DNA of 24,807 nucleotides from an uncultured Eubacterium sp. (GTDB taxonomy: Bacteria; Bacillota; Clostridia; Lachnospirales; Lachnospiraceae): NCBI GenBank assembly GCA_910586225.1, contig CAJUIL010000042.1, positions 1 through 24,807 on the forward strand, in the 5' to 3' direction. The position numbers and the translations under genes are program-made. The notes beneath the pieces are model-generated. The model had not been told where the DNA came from. It ran no database searches and was given only the letters and a program-made list of their open reading frames with translations. Of this stretch, positions 7,467 to 15,279 are shown in pieces (position 1 is the stretch's first letter; every line of letters begins with the position of its first letter).

Positions 7467-9300
7467 TTATAGTAAACTTGTCTAAAATTTCCGTCAAAAA
7501 GCAGGAAGGCTCAGCTTTTTTACTGCGTATCGTTTTGACATAAGACAAAAAAAGCGCCTGCCTGGTACGCGTCATGCCGACATACAGCATCCGCCGCTCT
7601 TCCTCAAGCTCAGCGTCCAGAACCGCTTTTTTATAAGGAATCAGCCCTTCATTCACATCCGGAATAATCACAACGTCATATTCCAGCCCCTTAGCGCCGT
7701 GCAGCGTCAGCACTGAAATGCTGTCTGTATCCGGCTGGCGGCGCTGCTCCTGCTTTAATTTTTCCGTATACTCCTCCGTAAATTCCAACCAATCGTCCAG
7801 CCGCTTATAATCTCTCGTGCTTTCCAAAAGCTCATCCACCGTTTCAAACAGCTCGTTTGCCGGAAGCTGCCGCCTGCGCGCATATTCCGATAGATACGCG
7901 TCATAGCCGATGGACTTGCGGATATAATTAACCGCCGCGTAAGGCGTGATCCTAGACAACACCTGCAGATCGTACGCAAGCTGCTCAATACGCTCCGCGA
8001 TCCAAGTCTGCTCGCTGTAAAACTCCTGCCAGTCGTCAAACGACACCTCGCCAGCTGGCAGGCTTTCCCTGCTGATATACCGATTCGGACGGTTCATAAT
8101 GCGCAGAAGCTCCCCGCGCTGCCTGCTGCCGAGCGCCAGAGAAAAATACGTCTTGATGTCCTGCGCGATCCAATGGTCATATAGATTCGGGATCCGCTCC
8201 TTTGTGCGAAACGGAAGGTTATATTCCATCAGCTTCGCGATCAGCGGCCCCGGCTGCGTATTCGTCCGGTACAGCACAGCCATCTGCCCATAACGGATCC
8301 CTCGCTCTGCCTGCATACGGATCAGGTCGATCACAGACTGGTTTTCCTCTTTTACCGTTTCGAACTGCGCCAGAAAAAATGCCTTTCCATCTGCGCCTGC
8401 GCTCACGATCTGCTTGTCAAACCGCTGCGTATTATGCCGGATCAGCCTTCCGGCCCTGTCCACCACCTCTTTTGGGCAGCGGTAGTTTACCGAAAGCCGG
8501 ACGACCTGCGCCGACGGATAGTCCTTCGGAAAGTTTAACATCAGCTCCGGCTTAGAGCCGCGGAAACGGTAAATAGACTGGTCGTCGTCCCCCACGACAA
8601 ACAGGTTGGCGGCATCCCCGCATAGCAGACGCACCGTCTCATACTGCAAACGGTTAATATCCTGAAACTCATCTACCATAATATATTGAAATTTCTGCTG
8701 CCATGCGCCGCGGATATCCGCCCTCTGCTCCAAAAGCTCTTTTGTATAGACTAAAATATCGTCAAAATCAATCAAATGATGTTCCCGCATATACCGGGCG
8801 TATTCACTATGGAGCAGCTGGAACACTTCTTTGCCGCAATGCATCGGATAATAGTTTTCTGCTGCCGCCCCGCTGTTTTTCAAGGCGCTGATCTCGCTGA
8901 TCAGGTTGCTTACAAATTCAGACTCATCTTCACATTCAATCTGGTTTCTAGCTATAATTTCACGAAGGAACTGGTACTTAACTTCTTCCTGAATGATACT
9001 GGAGGCATTATAATGATAGGCATACTTTAAGATCGTGAAAAAGACGGCGTGAAAGGTGCCAAAGCTGATGCCAGGGTACTTCTTAGAAGTCATTTGCTCA
9101 AAACGGGTGCGCATTTCCCCAGCGGCGGCTTTTGTAAAGGTAACGACTAAAATGCGCTGGGGCGGGACACCGCGTTCCGTGATCAGATATTCCGCACGTT
9201 TTGTGATAACGGCTGTTTTTCCGCTTCCAGGCCCGGCGAGGACAAGGCATGGGCCGCTTGTATGGGTGATCGCTTTTGTTTGGGATGGATTATAATTCAT
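7456..9300 (-). CDS. UvrD/PcrA-type superfamily 1 DNA helicase
   Basis: This 614-residue ATP-dependent 3'-5' DNA helicase probably serves repair or removes proteins from DNA. Motif I is AGPGSGKT (about 22-29), motif Ia VVTFTKAAAGEM, motif II VDEFQDIN, and motif III GDDDQSIYRFRGS. Motif IV is VNYRCP, motif V TLHGAKGLEYDVVIIPDVNEG and motif VI EEERRMLYVGMTRTR. It is shorter than standard PcrA (about 720-740), mainly in the C-terminal region. It may therefore be a paralogue rather than PcrA itself, and no gene symbol is given. The ATG at 9300 has AAAGG 7 nt upstream. A hairpin overlaps its stop codon. Confidence 0.9.
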   Translation of the reverse strand: MNYNPSQTKAITHTSGPCLVLAGPGSGKTAVITKRAEYLITERGVPPQRILVVTFTKAAAGEMRTRFEQMTSKKYPGISFGTFHAVFFTILKYAYHYNASSIIQEEVKYQFLREIIARNQIECEDESEFVSNLISEISALKNSGAAAENYYPMHCGKEVFQLLHSEYARYMREHHLIDFDDILVYTKELLEQRADIRGAWQQKFQYIMVDEFQDINRLQYETVRLLCGDAANLFVVGDDDQSIYRFRGSKPELMLNFPKDYPSAQVVRLSVNYRCPKEVVDRAGRLIRHNTQRFDKQIVSAGADGKAFFLAQFETVKEENQSVIDLIRMQAERGIRYGQMAVLYRTNTQPGPLIAKLMEYNLPFRTKERIPNLYDHWIAQDIKTYFSLALGSRQRGELLRIMNRPNRYISRESLPAGEVSFDDWQEFYSEQTWIAERIEQLAYDLQVLSRITPYAAVNYIRKSIGYDAYLSEYARRRQLPANELFETVDELLESTRDYKRLDDWLEFTEEYTEKLKQEQRRQPDTDSISVLTLHGAKGLEYDVVIIPDVNEGLIPYKKAVLDAELEEERRMLYVGMTRTRQALFLSYVKTIRSKKAEPSCFLTEILDKFTINGK

Positions 9301-9343
9301 TCGTGTACCTTTCGTCAGCGCAGTTTTTATCCTCTCGGACTGC

Positions 9344-9372
9344 GTAACAGTTCAGACAAGCTGACCTGTTAC
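9344..9372. repeat. Solo hairpin end of the 133-bp dispersed repeat
   Basis: This 29-bp palindrome (GTAACAG ... CTGTTAC) matches the first 29 bp of the full copies at 11022-11154 and 15083-15215, including the internal TCAGACAAGCTG. Only this end is present. It sits upstream of the helicase gene. Confidence 0.7.
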
Positions 9373-9398
9373 CAGACTGCTTTTCATAAAACAAAAGA

Positions 9399-9461
9399 AG
9401 TACAAAAATAACTTTTACATCTGCCTTTTTCAAAACAAATTGTAAAAGTTATTTATGTACT
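9399..9461. terminator. 21-bp-stem inverted repeat, probable terminator of the hydrogenase gene
   Basis: The arms at 9399-9419 and 9441-9461 are complementary at 20 of 21 positions around a 21-nt loop. On the minus strand the hairpin lies about 36 nt after the hydrogenase stop and is followed by a T-rich stretch. The very long A/T-rich stem could also be a small inserted palindromic element. Confidence 0.6.
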
Positions 9462-9496
9462 GGTTCAAATCTCCGTATAGTTACTGCATTCTGCTG

Positions 9497-10945
9497 TTAC
9501 GCGCGATGCATGGAGAACTTATCCATATCGTAATTGCCAAGATTGCCGTGTACGCCGCGGTCATCTGCCTGTGATAAAAGAGCGTCTCTTGTCTTTTTGG
9601 ATTTTATCTGATCCTGGAATGCGCTTGGTCCGCCAACACAGCCGCCATTGCAGGCCATACCCTCAATAAAGTCTTCCGGCAGCTTGCCAACCTTCATCAA
9701 AAGCAGCGCTTTTTTACATTCCGCAGCTCCGTTTGCTCTGCACACCTTAGCATCCATTTCTTGATCGGTTTCCTTTAAGCACTGTAAAACGGCTTCGGTA
9801 ACGCCGCCGGAATTGCCGAAGCGTTTTCCGAAAATGCTGGATTCCTGATATTCGTTATCCGCCGGCTCCAGCGTAATGTCCTTCACCTTGAGGATCGTAC
9901 GGATTTCGCTGTATGTCAGTACCGCATCCGCGTTTCCTTCGATCTTCTGATCTCTGACTTCAGATTTTTTCGCAATACAAGGCCCGATAAATACGGTGTA
10001 CGCATCCGGCTCCAGCGATTTGATCATACGGGAAACGCCGCACATCGGAGATACCGTCGTCGATACATGATCCTTAAGCTCCGGATAATGCTTGTATACC
10101 ATATTTACAAATGCCGGACAGCAGGAGGTCGTCATTTTCTTGCCTTCTTTATAAGCTTCTGCCCATTCCTCAGCTTCGCTTGCCGCCGTCATATCGCCGC
10201 CCAAGCCAACCTCGATCGTATCTTCAAAGCCAAGCTTTTTCAATGCGTTCTTCCAGCTCTGCATCGTGATATCCGCCCCGAACTGGCCTTCTGTAGCAGG
10301 CGCAACCATCGCGTATACCTTTTTGCCAGACTTTATCGCTTCAATCACATCCACAATAAAGGTCTGGGAACCGATCGCGCCAAACGGACAGTTATGGATA
10401 CACTGGCCGCAGCGAATACATTTTTCTTTGTCGATTACGGAAACATTGTATTCATCATAAGTAATCGCGTCCACCGGACAAGCTACCTTACAAGGACGCT
10501 TTACGCCAACGATCGCGTTATACGGACAAGCCTTTGCACACTGGCCGCATTCCTTACATTTGGACGGATCAATATACGAACGATCACGTCCCATTGTGAT
10601 CGCGCCGAACTTGCAGGCATTCATACAAGCCTTGCCAAGACAATTCTGGCAGTTGTCTGTTACGGTATAGCTGGAAATCGGACAGCCTTCACAAGCGGAA
10701 CCAATCACCTGAATCACATTTCCATCGTCCTGACCTCTCAGATTTTTGCCCTCCGCCAAACGTACTCTCTGACGGATGATCTCTCTTTCCTTATAAATAC
10801 AGCAGCGGAACTGCGGCTGCGGGCCTGGGATCAGCTTTTCTGGAATAAAATCACGCTTTTCTTCCAGCGTTCCGTCAAAAGCCAGCTTTGCCACTTCATA
10901 CAGGACGTCATGTTTGATCTTGATTACGTTCTCATCATTGTACAT
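9497..10945 (-). CDS. [FeFe]-hydrogenase-like 4Fe-4S protein, probably group B
   Basis: This 482-residue iron-sulfur protein would catalyse or sense H2/proton chemistry in the cytoplasm of an anaerobe. The N-terminal half has ferredoxin-type cysteine clusters: CEGCPI...CQNC..ACMNAC (85-111), CKECGQCAKACP (130-141) and CIRCGQCIHNCP (176-187). The H-cluster domain has L1 TSCCPAF (273-279), SPMCGVSRM (299-307), FIGPCIAKKSE (319-329) and MACNGGCVGGP (430-440). The TSCCPAF form and the single-chain layout point to the group B hydrogenases of Clostridia. Physiological direction is not known. ATG at 10945 follows GGGGG by 7 nt. No maturation genes (hydEFG) are in the window. Confidence 0.85.
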   Translation of the reverse strand: MYNDENVIKIKHDVLYEVAKLAFDGTLEEKRDFIPEKLIPGPQPQFRCCIYKEREIIRQRVRLAEGKNLRGQDDGNVIQVIGSACEGCPISSYTVTDNCQNCLGKACMNACKFGAITMGRDRSYIDPSKCKECGQCAKACPYNAIVGVKRPCKVACPVDAITYDEYNVSVIDKEKCIRCGQCIHNCPFGAIGSQTFIVDVIEAIKSGKKVYAMVAPATEGQFGADITMQSWKNALKKLGFEDTIEVGLGGDMTAASEAEEWAEAYKEGKKMTTSCCPAFVNMVYKHYPELKDHVSTTVSPMCGVSRMIKSLEPDAYTVFIGPCIAKKSEVRDQKIEGNADAVLTYSEIRTILKVKDITLEPADNEYQESSIFGKRFGNSGGVTEAVLQCLKETDQEMDAKVCRANGAAECKKALLLMKVGKLPEDFIEGMACNGGCVGGPSAFQDQIKSKKTRDALLSQADDRGVHGNLGNYDMDKFSMHRA

Positions 10946-10972
10946 ATGATTTCCCCCATCTATTTATTTTTT

Positions 10973-10990
10973 GCTGCTGCAGGCAGCAGC
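10973..10990. repeat. GC-rich hairpin in the hydrogenase leader
   Basis: GCTGCTGC-AG-GCAGCAGC is a perfect short palindrome flanked by A/T runs, 28 nt upstream of the hydrogenase start codon. Read on the minus strand it is not followed by a U tract, so a 5'-leader stabiliser or attenuator is more likely than a terminator. Confidence 0.45.
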
Positions 10991-11021
10991 TATTTTTTTA
11001 GTCATTCAAAGCTATGATACG

Positions 11022-11154
11022 GTAACCGTTCAGGCAGTTCTTTACCCCTGCTGCAAAGACCGTAAGAACACGATTCAGGAGTGCAAAAATCCCATCGCGA
11101 AGTGATTTTCAACAAATTTTTGCAGGTAACAGGCCAGCTTGTCTGAACTGTTAC
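11022..11154 (-). repeat. 133-bp MITE-like dispersed repeat, copy in hydrogenase leader
   Basis: This copy has imperfect terminal inverted repeats (GTAACAGTTCAGACA at one end, GTAACCGTTCAGGCA at the other) and internal hairpins. It shares roughly 85% of positions by eye with 15083-15215, which lies in the opposite orientation and is exactly the same length. It encodes nothing. No target-site duplication was recognised. Confidence 0.75.
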
Positions 11155-11160
11155 ATTATA
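11155..11160 (-). promoter_or_regulatory. Probable -10 box for the hydrogenase gene
   Basis: TATAAT on the minus strand directly abuts the outer end of the 133-bp repeat. A transcript starting about 7 nt downstream would carry nearly the whole repeat in its leader. No good -35 was found. Confidence 0.45.
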
Positions 11161-11269
11161 CTATAAAATTATGCGGAAATCTACATTTTCTGCTCTTTTT
11201 TGGAGCTTGTACTTAAAAAAATACTTTGATACTGTAAATTGCTGCTAAAAAATCTTTCTTCTACCTTAT

Positions 11270-11298
11270 GCACCACCTGCCGCTGTTATGCATACTTT
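11270..11298 (+). promoter_or_regulatory. Possible sigma-E promoter of cotJABC
   Basis: The -10 CATACTTT (11291-11298) matches CATACAHT at 7 of 8 positions. The -35 candidate GCACCAC (11270-11276, 14-bp spacer) is poor at 3 of 7. A start site near 11305 would leave about 20 nt before cotJA. cotJ is known to be sigma-E dependent in Bacillus subtilis. Confidence 0.45.
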
Positions 11299-11324
11299 AT
11301 AGTAAAAACTTGCAGGAGTTTTCC

Positions 11325-11543
11325 ATGTGCAACTGTTATCAGTCAACTAACTGCGGCGCAACGCCGTATGCCATGCAGCCCGGCGGCTATTCAAACGCGG
11401 TGGACTGCACCTGCTTCCTTGCGATCTCTACTGTTCCGTGGCAGCAGTTTACCAGCTCTTACGAACCAGACCAGGCATTTGCCATCGGCACGATCTTCCC
11501 GGAGCTTGACAAACCATTTCTTGGAAGGAGCGTGAGAAGATGA
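11325..11543 (+). CDS. cotJA: Spore coat protein CotJA
   Basis: This small coat-associated protein of 72 residues has the CotJA signature PWQQFTSSYEPDQAF followed by GTIFPELDKPF. The N-terminal part is Cys-rich (MCNCYQ). ATG at 11325 has AGGAG 6 nt upstream; longer upstream starts lack a ribosome site. Its stop overlaps the cotJB start, so translation is coupled. In B. subtilis CotJA and CotJC interact and enter the inner coat. It is the first gene of the cotJ operon. Confidence 0.9.
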   Translation: MCNCYQSTNCGATPYAMQPGGYSNAVDCTCFLAISTVPWQQFTSSYEPDQAFAIGTIFPELDKPFLGRSVRR

Positions 11544-11806
11544 TGAACCAGGCAAAAAGCAGACAGGAGCTATTATCCTGGATCAATAAGGTGAGCTTTA
11601 TGGCCTATGATATGGCGCTTTACCTTGATACGCACCCAGATGATACGCAGGCGCTGGAATTTTATGAAAAATATAACCAGCTGCGGCGTCAGGCGCTCGC
11701 CAACTACGCGGCACAGTTCGGACCTCTGACAATGGACGGTATCAATAACGACGACCATTGGCAGTGGGCGACACAGCCTTGGCCTTGGGAAGGAGGATAC
11801 TGCTAA
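11540..11806 (+). CDS. cotJB: Spore coat protein CotJB
   Basis: This 88-residue CotJB-family protein carries LLSWINKVSFMAYDMALYLDTHPDDTQAL and the C-terminal GPLTMDGINNDDHWQWATQPWPWEGG, both hallmarks of the family. GGAAGGAG lies 9 nt before the first ATG; the next codon is also ATG. It overlaps cotJA by 4 bp, and its TAA is directly followed by the cotJC ATG. The operon is intact up to this point. Confidence 0.95.
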   Translation: MMNQAKSRQELLSWINKVSFMAYDMALYLDTHPDDTQALEFYEKYNQLRRQALANYAAQFGPLTMDGINNDDHWQWATQPWPWEGGYC

Positions 11807-11989
11807 ATGTGGAGTTATGAAAAAAGACTGCAATACCCGGTAAATATTTCTACACCAAATCCGAAACTTGCGCAAGTGATCTTATCACAATTCGGCGGGC
11901 CGGACGGCGAACTGGCCGCTTCGATGCGATATCTGTCACAGCGGTATACGATGCCTTACCGGAATGTGGCAGGGCTGCTGACCGATATC
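11807..11989 (+). CDS. cotJC: CotJC piece 1 (codons 1-61), interrupted gene
   Basis: This is the 5' piece of cotJC, a manganese-catalase-family spore coat protein. It begins MWSYEKRLQYPVNI and runs through GGPDGELAASMRYLSQRY to LLTDI. Glu35 (in DGELAAS) aligns with the first Mn ligand of known Mn catalases. A GGAAGGAGG site precedes the ATG, which starts at the nucleotide after the cotJB stop. The family sequence stops matching exactly at the GGTAC repeat (11990-11994). Beyond it the frame runs on, antisense to the methyltransferase, without CotJC similarity. The reading continues in frame at 17973. The piece shows no frameshift or stop, so the gene looks maintained, not decayed. Confidence 0.92.
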
Positions 11990-11994
11990 GGTAC
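11990..11994 (+). other. Left attachment core of element 1
   Basis: GGTAC is the direct repeat shared with 17973-17977. It encodes the Gly62-Thr63 codons of CotJC. Imperfect arm similarity exists in the inferred circular junction: CCGATGC to the left and GCACCGG to the right of the core. Confidence 0.8.
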
Positions 11995-12037
11995 TTCGGC
12001 ACCGGTTTTGCACACGACTGCCTGCTTCGGTCTTTTA

Positions 12038-13603
12038 CTACGATCCATCCAGCCGCCACACCTGAAAACCGCCGTCAAATACCGCGCCCGGATATTCCCT
12101 GCGGATCTGCCGCGACGCGCGCCGGATACGCTCCTTACCGATAGCGCAAATATCCGGATAACCCGCCTGGTAAGCCTCGCTCTGCCGCTTCGTCCGCTCT
12201 GGCTGCTGCACCATGATAAATCGTCTGCTGCCGGCATCTTGTGCATTCAAAAGCATCACCGCGTGCGCCGCTGTAGCAGAACCGGAAAAAAAGTCCAAAA
12301 GCGTATCCTCCTTTCCCATACCAGCCCGGCACAGGTCAAGCAGCAGCGCCAAGGGCTTTGGAAAGGAAAACACCTTCGCACCAAACAGCTCTTCCACCTG
12401 CGCTGTCCCTCTTCGGCTGGCATATTTCGTATCCGTCAGCAGGCTACGGATGATCTTCTGGCTGCGGCGCATTTTCTGCACGATCCGGTACTCTCCTTCC
12501 CGCAGCTGATAGCCAATGATCTCCTCGTTTAAAAACTGCCGCGCCTTATCGCGCCCCCATCGCCAGACAAACGGTACACCGTTTTTTTTGGATCTCGGCG
12601 GATATACTTCAATGCTTCCCTCCCGCTTTTCCAAGCCAATCTGATAAAAGCAGCCGGAAACCGGCTCGTCGGGATACACATAAAACGGGTAATACAGATT
12701 CGGACGATTTTCCCTATGAAACGCTTCGTTGCTGTTGTAAAGCGGATGGATATTAAACCCGCCTTTTTGATCCGTATACTTAAACTTTTTATCCGTATCC
12801 GCCAGCAGGTTCGTTTTTGTCTTTGCGATATTTTTGGCATAAAACAGGCAATACTCATGCATTTTCGCAATATGCCCATAATCACGGGCATTTGGCGCCG
12901 CATTTACTACAAAGGTCCCGCAATAATTATGTTCCCCGAAAATCTCATCACACAGCTTCTTCAATCCAGCCAGTTCATGGTCATCGATCGAAAGGAACAT
13001 CACCCCATCCTCGGTCAGCAGCCTTCTTGCCAGCAGCAGGCGCGGATACATCATGGAGTACCAGGCAGAATGCCGTCCGCAGGCAGAAAAATGATCCGCA
13101 TATACAAACGCATCCGACCCGGTATTATACGGTGGGTCGATATAGATCATTTTTATTTTCCCGGCATGGCTTTTTAACAGCAGCTTTAAGACCGCAAGGT
13201 TGTCCCCTTCGATATAGCGATTGTGCGTGCTGTCCCAGCTTACGCTCTCTGATCTGCAAGGCTGCAGCGTTTGCGCCGTCTGCGCGTCCGCCAGTGCCGC
13301 AGCAGCCTTTTTTCCCGGCCATACAAGCTCTTGCGCCCGCGCTTCTTCTGCAGGCTCCTGCCCCTCGTCCAAAAGCATTCGCCGCAGCAGGTCGAAATCC
13401 ACTGTTTTGTACTTGCTGCCATCCTCTTTGTCTATTTCTAACACACATTCCGGAAACAATGCTTCCAGCTTTTCTATATTGTGTGTCCTTCGTTTGTCTG
13501 ACCCTTTCCTTTGCTTCGCTGGCTTCTTAAATTCTTCCTCGTTTCCAATCACATCTGTTTTCGACTCTTCCTTTCCCTTATGTATCTGCACCTGTTTCCC
13601 CAT
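12038..13603 (-). CDS. Type III-like (Mod) adenine-specific DNA methyltransferase
   Basis: This 521-residue protein would transfer a methyl group from S-adenosylmethionine to the N6 of adenine. The catalytic motif DPPYNTG is at about 156-162 and precedes the SAM-binding motif DFFSGSATAAH at about 437-447, the beta-class order used by type III Mod subunits. The segment KYASRRGTAQVEELFG is also typical. The N-terminal 60 residues are rich in Lys and Glu. ATG at 13603 is preferred because GGAAGG lies just upstream; an ATG at 13717 would overlap the MATE gene. It follows MATE by 32 bp, probably as one operon. No restriction (Res) subunit is in the element, so the enzyme looks solitary. Its stop lies 43 bp from the left attachment core. 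Confidence 0.9.
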   Translation of the reverse strand: MGKQVQIHKGKEESKTDVIGNEEEFKKPAKQRKGSDKRRTHNIEKLEALFPECVLEIDKEDGSKYKTVDFDLLRRMLLDEGQEPAEEARAQELVWPGKKAAAALADAQTAQTLQPCRSESVSWDSTHNRYIEGDNLAVLKLLLKSHAGKIKMIYIDPPYNTGSDAFVYADHFSACGRHSAWYSMMYPRLLLARRLLTEDGVMFLSIDDHELAGLKKLCDEIFGEHNYCGTFVVNAAPNARDYGHIAKMHEYCLFYAKNIAKTKTNLLADTDKKFKYTDQKGGFNIHPLYNSNEAFHRENRPNLYYPFYVYPDEPVSGCFYQIGLEKREGSIEVYPPRSKKNGVPFVWRWGRDKARQFLNEEIIGYQLREGEYRIVQKMRRSQKIIRSLLTDTKYASRRGTAQVEELFGAKVFSFPKPLALLLDLCRAGMGKEDTLLDFFSGSATAAHAVMLLNAQDAGSRRFIMVQQPERTKRQSEAYQAGYPDICAIGKERIRRASRQIRREYPGAVFDGGFQVWRLDGS

Positions 13604-13635
13604 GCTTCCTTCCGCCTTGTTTTCACTGTTCCTTT

Positions 13636-14970
13636 TTACTGTTCTGGCTTTTTCATTTGTTTGTAATATACCGCTCCGGCCAGATCCGCAAGCCCCCATC
13701 CGATCGGAATGGCCCACCAGATGCCGATTACCCCAAGCATATTCCTAGAAGAAAGCAAATATGCCAGCACAACCCGCGTCCCAAGCGATATAACGGTCAG
13801 CACAACCGATACCGCCGGCCTTCCCGCCGCCCGGAAAAATCCGTAAAACAAAAACAAGCAGCCAATCCCACAGTAAAACGGCCCGACGATGCGCAGATAC
13901 CGCACTCCCTCCGCCAAAATTTCCGTCTGCGCAGAATCAATAAATATGCGCATCAAGCTGCCCGCACATAACCAAATTGCCAAAGACGCAGCCAAGCAGT
14001 AAAAAGCTACTGTTTTTCCCGCGCATCGGATACCCTGTTGCGCTCGTTCCATCTTTCCGGCTCCAATATTCTGCGCGATAAACGTAGAAAAAGCATTGGC
14101 GTATTCCTGCGCCGGCATATAAGTAAACGCTTCGATCTTCACCGCAGCCGCAAATGCCGCCATCACTACTGTTCCAAAGCTGTTTACCAATCCCTGCACC
14201 ATCAAAATGCCAAGGTTCATCACCGACTGCTGCATACAGGTCAATACCGAATAGCTCGCGATCTGTGCAAGGCTTTGCTTCCGAAACGAGAACGCCGCAA
14301 ACGCACCGCGCAGCTCCTCCTCTCTTGCAAGCACATAGCATCCGATACCAAACGCCGCCAGATATTGTGACAAAACCGTTGCCGCTGCAGCGCCAAACGT
14401 CCCCTGACGGAGCACCGCGACAAACAGCAGGTCCAGCCCGATATTAGAAATTGTCGAAATGCCCAGAAACACAAGCGGAAGCATAGAATTACCAACCGCC
14501 TTTAAGTACGCCGCAAAAAAATTATACAACGCAACCGCCGGAATGCCCCAAAATACAAGTACAAGATACTCTCTAGTAATCGCCGTGATCTGCCCTGGAA
14601 TATTTAGAAAAATCATAAGCGCATCCACGCTAAGCAAAGCCCCAGCCGTCAGTAAGGCCGTTATGAAAAAAAGCAATAAAAAAGACGCGCAGACGTTGTC
14701 TTTTAAGCCCTCCTTATCCTGCCTGCCAAAGCAAAGCGAAAAAACAGTCCCGCTGCCCATGCAAAGCCCCAGCAAAATCGAAGTAAGAAACGTCATCAGC
14801 GCAAACGCAGCGCCGACTGCCGCCAGCGCATCCGGCCCGATCATATGACCAACGACCCATGTATCCACGATATTATAGCCCTGCTGCAAAATATTGCCGC
14901 ATATCATCGGAAGCGCAAACAGCGACATCGTGGAAAATACCGGCCCCTTTGTTAAATCCTGCCGATCCAT
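13636..14970 (-). CDS. MATE family multidrug/metabolite efflux transporter
   Basis: This 444-residue integral membrane protein has about 12 predicted transmembrane segments. The N-terminal TKGPVFSTMSLFALPMICGNILQQGYNIVDTWVVG segment is typical of MATE (DinF/NorM-like) proteins. The family exports cationic drugs or metabolites in exchange for Na+ or H+; the substrate here is unknown. ATG at 14970 follows GAAGG. It is the first gene of a two-gene minus-strand operon with the methyltransferase, carried as cargo of element 1. Length and motifs look intact. Confidence 0.93.
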   Translation of the reverse strand: MDRQDLTKGPVFSTMSLFALPMICGNILQQGYNIVDTWVVGHMIGPDALAAVGAAFALMTFLTSILLGLCMGSGTVFSLCFGRQDKEGLKDNVCASFLLLFFITALLTAGALLSVDALMIFLNIPGQITAITREYLVLVFWGIPAVALYNFFAAYLKAVGNSMLPLVFLGISTISNIGLDLLFVAVLRQGTFGAAAATVLSQYLAAFGIGCYVLAREEELRGAFAAFSFRKQSLAQIASYSVLTCMQQSVMNLGILMVQGLVNSFGTVVMAAFAAAVKIEAFTYMPAQEYANAFSTFIAQNIGAGKMERAQQGIRCAGKTVAFYCLAASLAIWLCAGSLMRIFIDSAQTEILAEGVRYLRIVGPFYCGIGCLFLFYGFFRAAGRPAVSVVLTVISLGTRVVLAYLLSSRNMLGVIGIWWAIPIGWGLADLAGAVYYKQMKKPEQ

Positions 14971-15082
14971 CAGCCCTTCTCTCCATCCATTTTCTTATGC
15001 TGCAGCCGCTCTGTTTCGGTTACCCAAAAGAGCGCTTGTCAAAACTATAGCACAGTTTCCAGATGATTACAAATAAAAACTT

Positions 15083-15215
15083 GTAACAGCTCAGACAAGC
15101 TGAGCTGTTAGCTGCAAAATCCATTGAAAATCGCTTCGCGATGGGATTTTTGCACCCCTGCATCATGTTCTTACGGTCTTTGCAGCAAGGTGCAAAGACC
15201 TGCCTGAATGGTTAC
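15083..15215 (+). repeat. 133-bp MITE-like dispersed repeat, copy inside element 1
   Basis: Same length as the copy at 11022-11154 but opposite in orientation. It begins GTAACAGCTCAGACA and ends TGCCTGAATGGTTAC. It holds a perfect 10-bp stem (GGTCTTTGCA / TGCAAAGACC) and a small ATCGC-TTC-GCGAT hairpin. Confidence 0.75.
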
Positions 15216-15223
15216 AAAATCTT

Positions 15224-15251
15224 CCATATTCCAGGCTGTGCTTCATATACT
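15224..15251 (+). promoter_or_regulatory. Sigma-E-like promoter of element 1 recombinase operon
   Basis: The -35 CCATATT (15224-15230) matches KMATATT at 6 of 7 positions. The spacer is 13 bp. The -10 CATATACT (15244-15251) matches CATACAHT at 7 of 8. The predicted start near 15258 leaves about 22 nt to the small ORF start, which has AAAAAGG in between. Confidence 0.65.
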
Positions 15252-15279
15252 GATAAAAAGGCCAAAAAGGAATATTCTT

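Larger units (their letters stand above)
14971..15279. other. Divergent regulatory region of element 1
   Basis: This noncoding stretch of about 309 bp lies between the divergent MATE and recombinase operons. It contains a full 133-bp dispersed repeat and, just after it, a sigma-E-like promoter reading toward the recombinase. No other gene was recognised. Confidence 0.6.

Noticed and set aside
10067..11017. 316-residue plus-strand frame opposite the hydrogenase gene
   Set aside because: It is the complement of a clearly conserved gene and has no recognisable domain.
11807..12532. Continuous 241-residue frame from the cotJC start
   Set aside because: CotJC similarity ends at codon 63; the rest is antisense to the methyltransferase and has no family features. 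It is an artefact of the insertion.
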